Below are positions 1 to 6,032 of a DNA stretch of 13,876 nucleotides, in pieces. The DNA is taken from NCBI GenBank assembly GCA_900553165.1, contig USCN01000014.1, forward strand, positions 1 to 13,876. Direction: 5' to 3'. Numbering within the stretch: position 1 is the stretch's first letter; each line of letters opens with the position of its first letter. This DNA is from an uncultured Collinsella sp. Its GTDB lineage: Bacteria; Actinomycetota; Coriobacteriia; Coriobacteriales; Coriobacteriaceae. The notes beneath the pieces are model-generated. The model had not been told where the DNA came from and did no database searches. It was given only the letters and a program-made list of their open reading frames with translations. The position numbers were made by a program, and so were the translations under genes.

Positions 1-938
1 GTCGTGCGGTTTTGCTGCTCAGTTTTGACCAGGATGTTGTGGATATGGGTCTTGACGGTGCCCACGGCAAGGAAGAGCTCGTCAGCGATCTCTTGGTTCG
101 ATTTGCCCAACACAACCAGACGCATGACTTCGGTTTCGCGGTTGGAGAGCTTGTAGGCGTTGCGATAGAAGGGCATCTGCTCTTCGATGTGTCGATCAAG
201 ATCGCTGACGTTCTTTTCCTCGGGCGCCTCCTGCATGCGAATCGAAAGCACGTGATAGGCATAGATGATCAGCAGAATCGCAAAGTAGCACGCAAAGATG
301 TTCTCGCTAAAGTTGCGCTCGGACAGGTACAGCTGCAGCCAAGAGGGTGCCAGGCTCATGGGAACAACAAGGATGTTGTAGAAATCCTCGGCAACGATGC
401 ACCCGACCAGAATGGCGCCGATAATGAGGTGCTTTCGTTGATTGTTGACGCGCGCCTTAAGCTCGACCTGCGTGCTTTTATGCGCCGTCCAAAAGATATA
501 CAGTCCCACAAATACAAGGAATACCTGACGCATCGTGTAGTAGAGCCATTGATGCATGGGGCCGTAGGGGACAGCGACAATGACCAGCAGCTCGCTCAGG
601 AAGAACGTTGCGACGGGAATAACAAACTGCTTTTTTGAATGTTTGTCGAGCAAGTCCATGGCAATGAGCCAGATAAAAGCTTGTGAAGCGGTCGCCACAA
701 GGGTCCGCAACACAGGCATGGTAATTGAGTAATAGTCGCTGGCTGGAAAACTCTGGTTTTGCAACGTGTATTCAAAAAAGAAGATCTCGGTCATCTCGAT
801 GGCATAGCAAATAAAAACGCCGCTGCCATAGATAAAGAAGCGTCGACGAGACGAGGCATAGGCGGCAAGCGAAAGCACTGCCGTCACAATACAGATCACG
901 AGTATCGCTAGGGTATAGAAGAACATCAGGGTGTTCAT
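1..938 (-). CDS. Membrane-anchored LuxR-family regulator, AguR-like (C-terminus cut by window edge)
   Basis: The open frame runs from an ATG at 938 leftwards to the window edge without a stop, giving 312 residues. The N-terminal ~235 residues are a series of hydrophobic segments, beginning with NTLMFFYTLAILVICIVTA, consistent with about seven membrane helices. A LuxR-type helix-turn-helix starts near residue 264 (LSNRETEVMRLVVLGKSNQE, then GTVKTHIHNI). Compared with its paralogue at 7798-8790, only about ten C-terminal residues are missing; both share a LYLSERN(F/I)SEN motif before the linker. AguR, the agmatine-responsive activator of Lactococcus and Enterococcus, has the same architecture, and this gene is divergent from ptcA, so an agmatine-sensing activator role is inferred. 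The start is uncertain: an in-frame ATG at 953 is also possible, and neither has a strong ribosome site. Confidence 0.88.
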   Translation of the reverse strand, partial: MNTLMFFYTLAILVICIVTAVLSLAAYASSRRRFFIYGSGVFICYAIEMTEIFFFEYTLQNQSFPASDYYSITMPVLRTLVATASQAFIWLIAMDLLDKHSKKQFVIPVATFFLSELLVIVAVPYGPMHQWLYYTMRQVFLVFVGLYIFWTAHKSTQVELKARVNNQRKHLIIGAILVGCIVAEDFYNILVVPMSLAPSWLQLYLSERNFSENIFACYFAILLIIYAYHVLSIRMQEAPEEKNVSDLDRHIEEQMPFYRNAYKLSNRETEVMRLVVLGKSNQEIADELFLAVGTVKTHIHNILVKTEQQNRT

Positions 939-977
939 CTGCCACCGTCCCATCTCATTTCATCTATGGCCGAGCCC

Positions 978-1007
978 TGTATACCTTGTGGGATATAGAC
1001 GTCTCAA
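978..1007 (-). promoter_or_regulatory. Candidate promoter of the left LuxR gene
   Basis: On the minus strand TTGAGA (1007-1002) is followed after 18 bp by TATACA (983-978), a reasonable sigma-70-like pair. It would give a leader of about 30 nt before the ATG at 938. The call rests on hexamer similarity only. Confidence 0.4.
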
Positions 1008-1076
1008 CCCTTCGTTCCATTGCGGATTAGGCGCCGAGATACAGCATAGCCGTATACCGTTCGCGGTTCTAGATAG

Positions 1077-1120
1077 TAAACCCCCTGCAAGCTGGCTACC
1101 TGCGGGTTTATATTGGTTTA
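1077..1120. promoter_or_regulatory. Operator-like inverted repeat between luxR and ptcA
   Basis: TAAACCC (1077-1083) and GGGTTTA (1104-1110) form a 7-bp inverted repeat with 20 bp between arms; a further GGTTTA lies at 1115-1120. Read on the minus strand, 1110-1096 is TAAACCCGCAGGTAG, which differs from TAAACCTGCAGGTAA at 8873 at only two positions. The divergent position suits binding by the neighbouring LuxR protein. A possible -10 for ptcA (TTTAAT, 1147-1152) lies downstream with no good -35, as expected for an activator-dependent promoter. Confidence 0.5.
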
Positions 1121-1267
1121 GAGGGGGTGTAACTCCGTGAACGGTCTTTAATCCCGAATAAACTAGGTAAAAATTGCATACGGGTGAATGATGGTCTTGT
1201 CAACACGAGGCGTGATGTTCGAGCGCCTCATAGCAATAGTCGGCACGACCGGCGGAAAGGAATCGAC
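1121..1267 (+). promoter_or_regulatory. ptcA leader with possible -10 and small hairpin
   Basis: TTTAAT at 1147-1152 is the best -10-like hexamer. GAGGCG (1207-1212) pairs with CGCCTC (1224-1229) in the untranslated leader. The ribosome site AAAGGA at 1256-1261 decides the ptcA start at 1268. Nothing else was recognised here. Confidence 0.35.
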
Positions 1268-2341
1268 ATGGCGCTGCCTAAGGATTTCATCGACACCAAC
1301 GACTTCACCAAAGAGCAGATCCTGGCTATCGAGGATCTTGGCCTGGCAATGAAGAAGGCCATCAAGGTTGACGGTTATTATCCGCACCTGCTCCGCAACC
1401 AGAGCCTTGGCATGATCTTCCAGCAGGTTTCCACCCGCACCCGTCTTTCCTTCGAGACCGCTATGACCGACCTCGGCGGCCATGCTCAGTTCTATGGCCC
1501 TGGCACCATCCAGCTCGGCGGTCACGAGTCCCTGGGCGACACCGCTCGCGTTATGGGCTCGCTGCTCGACATCATGATGGCTCGCGTTGACCGTCACAAG
1601 GACGTCGTCGGCCTCGCCGAGGGCTCCGCTGTGCCCGTCATCAATGGCATGTCCGAGTTCAACCATCCCACGCAGGAGATGGGCGACCTCATGACCATGC
1701 TCGAGAACCTCCCCGAGGGCAAGAAGATCGAGGACTGCACCCTGGCCTTCATCGGCGACGCCACCCAGGTCTGCGTCTCCCTCATGTTCATCGCCTCCAA
1801 GGTCGGCATGAAGTTTGTCCAGTTTGGACCCAAGGGCCACCAGATCCCCGACGGCGGCCTGCACGTTGGCACCGTTGAGGAGCGCGCCGAGTTCGGCAAG
1901 CAGATGATGGCCATCGCCGAGGAGAACTGCAAGGTCTCCGGCGGCTCCGTCGTCATCTCCGACGACATCGAGTGCATCAAGGGCGCCGACTTCATCTACA
2001 CCGACGTGTGGTATGGCCTGTACGACGAGGAGGTCTCGGGCGAGAACTACATGGACGTGTTCTACCCCAAGTATCAGGTCACCATGGACATGATGAACTT
2101 CGCCGGCCCCAACTCCAAGTTCATGCACTGCCTGCCGGCCACTCGCAACGAGGAAGTCGTCGACGAGGTTATGGACGATCCCGAGCGCTCCCTGTGCTGG
2201 GTCGAGGCCGAGAACCGCAAGCACTCCATCCGTGCTCTCCTCGCTGCCCTGGGCAAGCGCACCCCGCTCAACGACGAGGGTGTCGAGTACTCCGCCAAGG
2301 CCGAGCTTCACGCCGCTCTCGAGGCTCTCGAGCAGCTCTAA
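1268..2341 (+). CDS. ptcA: Putrescine carbamoyltransferase
   Basis: Cytoplasmic transcarbamylase of 357 residues that phosphorolyses N-carbamoylputrescine to putrescine and carbamoyl phosphate, the energy-yielding step of the agmatine deiminase pathway. Visible motifs are the carbamoyl-phosphate loop STRTR (55-59), HPTQ (133-136) and HCLP (287-290). WYGLY (248-252) stands where ornithine transcarbamylases have their SMG ornithine-binding loop; YGLY at this place is typical of putrescine enzymes. The last ~25 residues form an extra helical tail, as in putrescine carbamoyltransferases. The ATG at 1268 is preceded by AAAGGA; upstream in-frame starts lack this. Codon use is strongly biased, suggesting high expression. 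It is the first gene of the agmatine block, with aguA and antiporter genes downstream, which supports PTC over OTC. Confidence 0.95.
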   Translation: MALPKDFIDTNDFTKEQILAIEDLGLAMKKAIKVDGYYPHLLRNQSLGMIFQQVSTRTRLSFETAMTDLGGHAQFYGPGTIQLGGHESLGDTARVMGSLLDIMMARVDRHKDVVGLAEGSAVPVINGMSEFNHPTQEMGDLMTMLENLPEGKKIEDCTLAFIGDATQVCVSLMFIASKVGMKFVQFGPKGHQIPDGGLHVGTVEERAEFGKQMMAIAEENCKVSGGSVVISDDIECIKGADFIYTDVWYGLYDEEVSGENYMDVFYPKYQVTMDMMNFAGPNSKFMHCLPATRNEEVVDEVMDDPERSLCWVEAENRKHSIRALLAALGKRTPLNDEGVEYSAKAELHAALEALEQL

Positions 2342-2367
2342 GCCTTAAGCCTGCTAAACGCACGTTT

Positions 2368-2442
2368 GCGGGCGGCGGATGCTCGTCTCCTGTCGCCCGC
2401 TCACCGAGGCTCAGGCAATTGCCTTAGTACCTTGGGCCTCGG
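2368..2442 (+). other. Two hairpins in the ptcA-antiporter gap
   Basis: GCGGGCG (2368-2374) pairs with CGCCCGC (2394-2400). CCGAGGC (2404-2410) pairs with GCCTCGG (2436-2442) and encloses the 12-bp palindrome AGGCAATTGCCT (2413-2424). No T-run follows, so these look like processing, stability or attenuation structures rather than a full terminator; ptcA and the antiporter gene may still be cotranscribed. Confidence 0.5.
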
Positions 2443-2473
2443 ATCTGTCCAAGACTGAGCGAAGGAGCTCATC

Positions 2474-3913
2474 ATGAGCGACGGAAAGAAAAAGCTTTCC
2501 TTTTTGACGGTCATTTCGACCATCATCTGCGTCGTCTTCGTTTGCGAGGCCGCCGCTCCTGCTGCTGCCATTGGCAACCAGCAGTTCTTCTGGTGGATCT
2601 TCCTGATCCTGACCTTCCTGCTTCCTTATGGCATGGTTGTTGCCGAGCTCGGCACCACCTATGACGGCGAGGGCGGCATTTACGACTGGGTACGCGATGG
2701 CCTGGGCGACAAATGGGGCGCCCGCATCTCGTATTACTACTGGGTCAACTACCCGCTGTGGATTGCCTCGCTGGCTACCATGTTCCCCGACATTTTGGGC
2801 ATGGTCTTTGGCGTTGAGTTCAACTTGATCGCCAAGATGGGTATCGATCTTGCCTTTGTGTGGATCGTCTACCTCATGGGCCGCTCCAAGGCGGCCGACT
2901 CCGAGTGGGTCCTTAACGGTGGCGCCATCATCAAGGTCGCCGTCGCCGTTATCGTTGGCGCTTTGGGCATTTGGTATGCCATGGAGAACGGTTTTGCGAA
3001 CGACATGTCCGCTGCCACCTTCCTGCCCGAGCTCACCAACACCAACGCTCTCGGTTACCTGTCGATCATCATCTTTAACTTCATGGGCTTCGAGGTCATC
3101 TGCACCATGACCGATGACATGGCCGATCCCGCTCGCGATATTCCCAAGGCTATCATCGTCGGTGGCCTGTCCATCGCCGTGATCTACCTGTTCGCTGGCT
3201 TTGGCATCGGCGCTGCTGTGCCGGCCGATTCCATCGACCCCGACTACGGCATGATTTATGCAGTCCAGACCATGGTGGGCGACTCCATGATCTTTAAGGT
3301 CATCTGCATTGCCTTCCTGATCACCCTGTTCGCCAACATGGCTGCTTGGTCCTTCGGCGTTAACTCCGTTGCTCGCTACGCTGCCGAGCACGGCAACATG
3401 CCCAAGGTCTTCGCCTCGATGATCTCTGATGACGACATGCCCAACGGTGCCAACCTGGTCAACGCCGTCGTTGCCTCCCTGGTGCTGTGCCTGCAGCTCG
3501 TTCCCATCGATGCCATCTCCAACGGCGTCTTCTGGATGCTCTTCGGCACCTCCGTCGTCTTCCTGCTGCTGACCTACATCCCGATGTTCCCGGCGTTCCT
3601 CAACCTTCGCAAGAACGACCCCGACCGCGAGCGCATCTTCACGTTCCCGTTTAAGGGTGCCATGATGAAGGTCATGCTGGCCATCCCTTGCATCGAGCTG
3701 ATCCTGGCCATCGTTGCAACGCTGGTGCCGTTCTCTGCCGCTGAAATTGGCGACAAGCTCCCGATGATCGTTATCTTCATCGTGCTTCTGCTCATCGGCG
3801 AGGTTGTCCGCGTCGTCAGCGCTAAGGGCCGCGAGACCGAGTACAAGGGCCTCACTCCCGAGCTGGCAGCTCAGCGTCTCGCTGAGGAGGCCGCCGAGGC
3901 CGAGGAGAACTAG
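2474..3913 (+). CDS. aguD: Agmatine/putrescine antiporter (APC family), first copy
   Basis: 479-residue inner-membrane amino-acid/polyamine/organocation (APC) transporter with about twelve hydrophobic segments. The first runs from about residue 10 (LTVISTIICVVFVCEAAAPA), and the family motif GEGGIYDWV follows at about residue 70. The tail is acidic and Ala/Glu-rich (AAEAEEN). In agmatine deiminase clusters this family exchanges external agmatine for internal putrescine, and its place between ptcA and aguA supports that substrate; the exact substrate is inferred from context. AAGGAG at 2462-2467 sits six bases before the ATG. It is closely related along its whole length to the second antiporter at 6033-7442. 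Confidence 0.88.
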   Translation: MSDGKKKLSFLTVISTIICVVFVCEAAAPAAAIGNQQFFWWIFLILTFLLPYGMVVAELGTTYDGEGGIYDWVRDGLGDKWGARISYYYWVNYPLWIASLATMFPDILGMVFGVEFNLIAKMGIDLAFVWIVYLMGRSKAADSEWVLNGGAIIKVAVAVIVGALGIWYAMENGFANDMSAATFLPELTNTNALGYLSIIIFNFMGFEVICTMTDDMADPARDIPKAIIVGGLSIAVIYLFAGFGIGAAVPADSIDPDYGMIYAVQTMVGDSMIFKVICIAFLITLFANMAAWSFGVNSVARYAAEHGNMPKVFASMISDDDMPNGANLVNAVVASLVLCLQLVPIDAISNGVFWMLFGTSVVFLLLTYIPMFPAFLNLRKNDPDRERIFTFPFKGAMMKVMLAIPCIELILAIVATLVPFSAAEIGDKLPMIVIFIVLLLIGEVVRVVSAKGRETEYKGLTPELAAQRLAEEAAEAEEN

Positions 3914-4280
3914 AGCACCCGGTTCTGGGGCTCCAACCCTCCTCGCGTACCAACGTGCGCTTCGTCGGGCTTGTCGCTCCCGACTCCAGGCACTCTAGCC
4001 TCTTCGAGGGCGTGCCCAAAGCGACAAATTTGCTCACTATTTCCTGGGGCGGGTGCGAGCGATAGCTCCGGTAACCACCGCCCGCCCCAACCTCTCTCTC
4101 GTATCCTTCGTGCGTTTGTCTCCACGCACTTGGTTACGTTGCCGCTCGTCGGTGCGGCTCCGTGAAAACCGGCACCGGGCGCCCCGACCTTTGCCGGGGG
4201 ACGGGCGCCCACTATCTCTTGGTTTTAGGCTGCGGGTAATCCGCCCGCGGCAAACGATCGTTCGATTTGGAGGAAATCTT
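3914..4280 (+). promoter_or_regulatory. Structured 367-bp leader of aguA
   Basis: No gene is seen here, but hairpins follow one another. TTGTCGCT (3971-3978) pairs with AGCGACAA (4020-4027) around a nested GGCAC/GTGCC and CCTC/GAGG stem. An alternative GTCGGG/CCCGAC pairing (3964-3969/3979-3984) would exclude it. GGGGCGGG (4046-4053) pairs with CCCGCCCC (4081-4088), with GAGC-gata-GCTC inside. GTGCGT (4110-4115) pairs with ACGCAC (4124-4129). A GGGCGCC stem spans 4177-4210, and GCGGG/CCCGC spans 4232-4248. The palindrome AACGATCGTT is at 4253-4262, and the ribosome site GGAGG follows shortly before the ATG. No hairpin has a terminator-quality T-run directly after it. Confidence 0.55.
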
Positions 4281-5486
4281 ATGCGTACGATCACCGAGTC
4301 CGAGTCCACCCCCAAGGCCGACGGCTTCTTTATGCCCGCCGAGTTCGCCCCGCAGGATCGCGTGTGGATGGGCTGGCCCCACCGCACCGACACCTGGGCC
4401 CACGGCGCCAAGCCGGCTCAGAAGCAGTATGCCGCCATCGCCCGCGCCATCTCCGAGTTCACCCCGGTCTATATGTGCGCCAACCAGGTCGACTATGCCA
4501 ACTGCAAGGCCGTCTTCGAGAACGACGAGAACGTCACCGTTATCGAGATGACCACCGACGACGCCTGGTTCCGCGACACCGCCGCCACCTACGTCATCAA
4601 CGGCAAGGGCGAGAAGCGCGCCAACCACTGGCACTTCAACGCCTACGGCGGCCTCGTCGACGGCCTGTACTTTCCGTGGGACAAGGACGAGCAGATCGCC
4701 CTCAAGATGGCTGAGCTCTCCGGCTGCCGTCGCTATCGTCCCGACGACATGATCCTCGAGGGCGGCTCCATCACCGTCGACGGCGAGGGCACCCTTGTCG
4801 TGACCGACCAGTGCCTGCTTTCCCCGGGCCGCACCTGCTCTGCGGTTCTGGAGGAGGAAGAGGATCCCGAGTCCATCTGGCCCAAGTTCCACAAGAAGTT
4901 TGAGCCTTGGAGCGAGGAGCTTCGCGCCTACATGGACGAGCACCTCAAGGATTACCTGGGTGTCGAGAAGGTCATCTGGGTCAAGGAGGGCATCGACCCC
5001 GAGGAGACCAACGGTCATATCGACGACGTTGCCACGTTCATCGCTCCGGGCGTCATGGCCTGCATCTGGACCGACGATCCCGAGTATCCGTTCTACGAGC
5101 AGTGCCACGCTGCCTACGAGACCCTCTCCAACGCCGTTGACGCCAAGGGCCGCAAGATGAAGGTCTACAAGCTCTGCATGCCCGTGAACCCGCTGTTCAT
5201 GGACCAGGCCTCCTGCGACACCATCGACGCCGACGAGAACGCCGAGCCGCGCGTCCCCGACGAGCCGCTGATCGCGTCCTACATGAACTACCTGGTCACC
5301 AACCACGGCGTCATCGTCCCGCAGTACGGCGACGAGAACGACCAGCTGGCCGTCGACACGCTCCAGAAGATCTATGACGAGGTCTGGGGCGAGGGCGTCT
5401 ACAAGTGCGTCGGCGTCCAGTCCGAGCAGGTCGTCTTCGGCGGCGGCAACATCCACTGCATTACGCAGCAGGAGCCGTCCGCGTAA
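4281..5486 (+). CDS. aguA: Agmatine deiminase
   Basis: Cytoplasmic guanidino-group hydrolase of 401 residues that converts agmatine to N-carbamoylputrescine and ammonia. The N-terminal GFFMPAEFAPQDRVWMGWP is typical of the family. Catalytic elements expected from the AgDI structure are visible: WFRDT (96-100), His246 and Asp248 in NGHIDD, and the nucleophile Cys393 in GGGNIHCITQQ near the C-terminus. The protein is longer than the usual ~365-380 residues. Much of the excess is an acidic/aromatic insertion at about 185-210 (EEEEDPESIW and following). GGAGG precedes the ATG. Upstream ATG-like starts in the same frame would translate the hairpin-rich leader and are rejected. Strong codon bias suggests high expression. 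Confidence 0.96.
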   Translation: MRTITESESTPKADGFFMPAEFAPQDRVWMGWPHRTDTWAHGAKPAQKQYAAIARAISEFTPVYMCANQVDYANCKAVFENDENVTVIEMTTDDAWFRDTAATYVINGKGEKRANHWHFNAYGGLVDGLYFPWDKDEQIALKMAELSGCRRYRPDDMILEGGSITVDGEGTLVVTDQCLLSPGRTCSAVLEEEEDPESIWPKFHKKFEPWSEELRAYMDEHLKDYLGVEKVIWVKEGIDPEETNGHIDDVATFIAPGVMACIWTDDPEYPFYEQCHAAYETLSNAVDAKGRKMKVYKLCMPVNPLFMDQASCDTIDADENAEPRVPDEPLIASYMNYLVTNHGVIVPQYGDENDQLAVDTLQKIYDEVWGEGVYKCVGVQSEQVVFGGGNIHCITQQEPSA

Positions 5487-5490
5487 TTGT

Positions 5491-5594
5491 CTGGCTTCCC
5501 GAGGCACGGCACCTTGCCCTTCAATCGTCGGGCATGACCCTTAAGGTCTATGCCCTCCTCTTTCAGGGCAATCTGCCGCACCTCGGAAACCCAG
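5491..5594 (+). other. Long imperfect hairpin H1 directly after aguA
   Basis: One stem of about 35 bp with regularly spaced small internal loops: CTGG/CCAG (5491-5494/5591-5594), TTCC/GGAA, GAGG/CCTC (5501-5504/5581-5584), CGGCA/TGCCG (5507-5511/5574-5578), TTGCCCT/AGGGCAA (5514-5520/5565-5571), GGGCAT/ATGCCC (5530-5535/5550-5555) and ACC/GGT, with a CTTAA loop. It starts four bases after the aguA stop codon and has no T-run. It could be an RNA stability element, an ncRNA or part of an attenuator. Minus-strand reading frames through it are a by-product of the palindrome. Confidence 0.65.
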
Positions 5595-5684
5595 CCGATC
5601 AATCGGACAGTCGATGAATCGCACCGTGACCATCTCGGGGCATTGATGGTCGGTTTATTCGATGTCTTGGTCGGCTGGGTTTTT
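5590..5684 (+). terminator. Large branched terminator H2 after aguA
   Basis: A 13-bp outer stem (one G-U) joins 5590-5602 to 5667-5679, is capped by GACCATC/GATGGTC (5628-5634/5645-5651), and is followed directly by TTTTT (5680-5684). This has the form of an intrinsic terminator for the ptcA-aguA transcript. Its 5' foot (CCCAG) is shared with the 3' foot of H1, so the two hairpins cannot both be fully closed. Confidence 0.65.
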
Positions 5685-5688
5685 CTTT

Positions 5689-5720
5689 GGGCACTCCGTT
5701 GCCTCCACTTCGGAGTGCCC
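5689..5720 (+). other. Perfect 10-bp hairpin H3
   Basis: GGGCACTCCG (5689-5698) and CGGAGTGCCC (5711-5720) pair perfectly with a 12-nt loop. It lies just after terminator H2. A weak CTCTTT follows, so it may be a backup terminator or part of the next leader. Confidence 0.6.
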
Positions 5721-5736
5721 GCCTCTTTGATTGAGT

Positions 5737-5805
5737 ACGCGTCTGATCTGGGATTTATTGCGGGTTAGGCCAATTGTTCGCTTGAATATCCCAGGTCAGA
5801 CGCGT
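5737..5805 (+). promoter_or_regulatory. 18-bp inverted repeat H4 with 33-nt loop
   Basis: ACGCGTCTGA plus CTGGGAT (5737-5754) faces ATCCCAG plus TCAGACGCGT (5788-5805), all Watson-Crick except one T/G position that would be a wobble in RNA. The loop (5755-5787) is AT-richer. It could be a DNA operator or an RNA stem in the leader of the second antiporter. A weak TTGAGT-17 bp-TTTATT promoter-like pair overlaps its left half (5731-5759). Confidence 0.55.
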
Positions 5806-5815
5806 CTTCAATTGC

Positions 5816-5909
5816 CAAAAGATTCCGGTCGCAATCGCGGCCGTTTTGATCGGAGTATCTATGTACCAGCGTATCGTTATCTACACGCGCCTGTTCCGCG
5901 AGCGTTGGT
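5816..5909 (+). other. Hairpins H5 and H6 in the second antiporter leader
   Basis: H5: CAAAA/TTTTG (5816-5820/5844-5848) around CGGTCGC/GCGGCCG (5826-5832/5837-5843) with an AATC tetraloop. H6: ACCAGCG/CGTTGGT (5865-5871/5903-5909, one G-U) around CGCG/CGCG (5886-5889/5897-5900). Neither carries a T-run. They complete an almost unbroken series of stems between aguA and the next gene. Confidence 0.45.
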
Positions 5910-5937
5910 CCAACAATTGCATCCTCTCTTCTCTTTG

Positions 5938-6013
5938 GGATGGCACCTGCACCGGTGACGCGGCCTGCAACCCTACCTTGGGCTGCGCCTTCGGTACAGA
6001 TGCCATCCTTTTT
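5938..6013 (+). terminator. Terminator-like hairpin H7 in the leader of the second antiporter
   Basis: GGATGGCA (5938-5945) pairs with TGCCATCC (6001-6008), followed by TTTTT (6009-6013). Inside are ACCG/CGGT (5951-5954/5992-5995) and a GGC..GCA.CCC/GGG.TGC.GCC arm (5962-5973/5980-5989). The T-run ends 19 bp before the GTG start codon and 5 bp before the ribosome site AGGGGGAG (6019-6025). A terminator in this place suggests transcription attenuation of the downstream transporter. I see no motif that identifies it as a known riboswitch or T-box. Confidence 0.6.
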
Positions 6014-6032
6014 GCTGTAGGGGGAGCGTGTC

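Noticed and set aside
12..638. 208-codon plus-strand frame at the left edge
   Set aside because: Opposite a LuxR regulator with membrane domain and HTH, whose frame is open to the window edge.
1184..1267. Longer N-terminus for ptcA
   Set aside because: The extension is Arg/His-rich leader sequence containing a hairpin; AAAGGA before 1268 fixes the start.
1163..2311. Long minus-strand frame opposite ptcA
   Set aside because: It mirrors a gene with clear transcarbamylase motifs; the Val/Gly/Asp/His-rich translation is typical of an antisense shadow of GC-rich codons.
3914..4280. Guanidine (ykkC-type) riboswitch before aguA, attractive because agmatine is a guanidino compound
   Set aside because: I cannot find the conserved ykkC or mini-ykkC sequence elements; the stems alone are not enough.
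4212..5507. 431-codon minus-strand frame opposite aguA
   Set aside because: Antisense shadow; no motifs, and the plus strand carries the full catalytic set of agmatine deiminase.
5399..5602. 67-codon minus-strand frame with a protein-like stretch (EVRQIALKEEGIDLKGHARR)
   Set aside because: It lies across the H1 palindrome and the aguA end; the apparent coding quality comes from hairpin sequence, and no ribosome site precedes it.
5930..6013. T-box leader upstream of the second antiporter
   Set aside because: GGATGGCACC looks a little like the T-box sequence, but the conserved GGTGGNACCGCG element is not present and no specifier loop was found.
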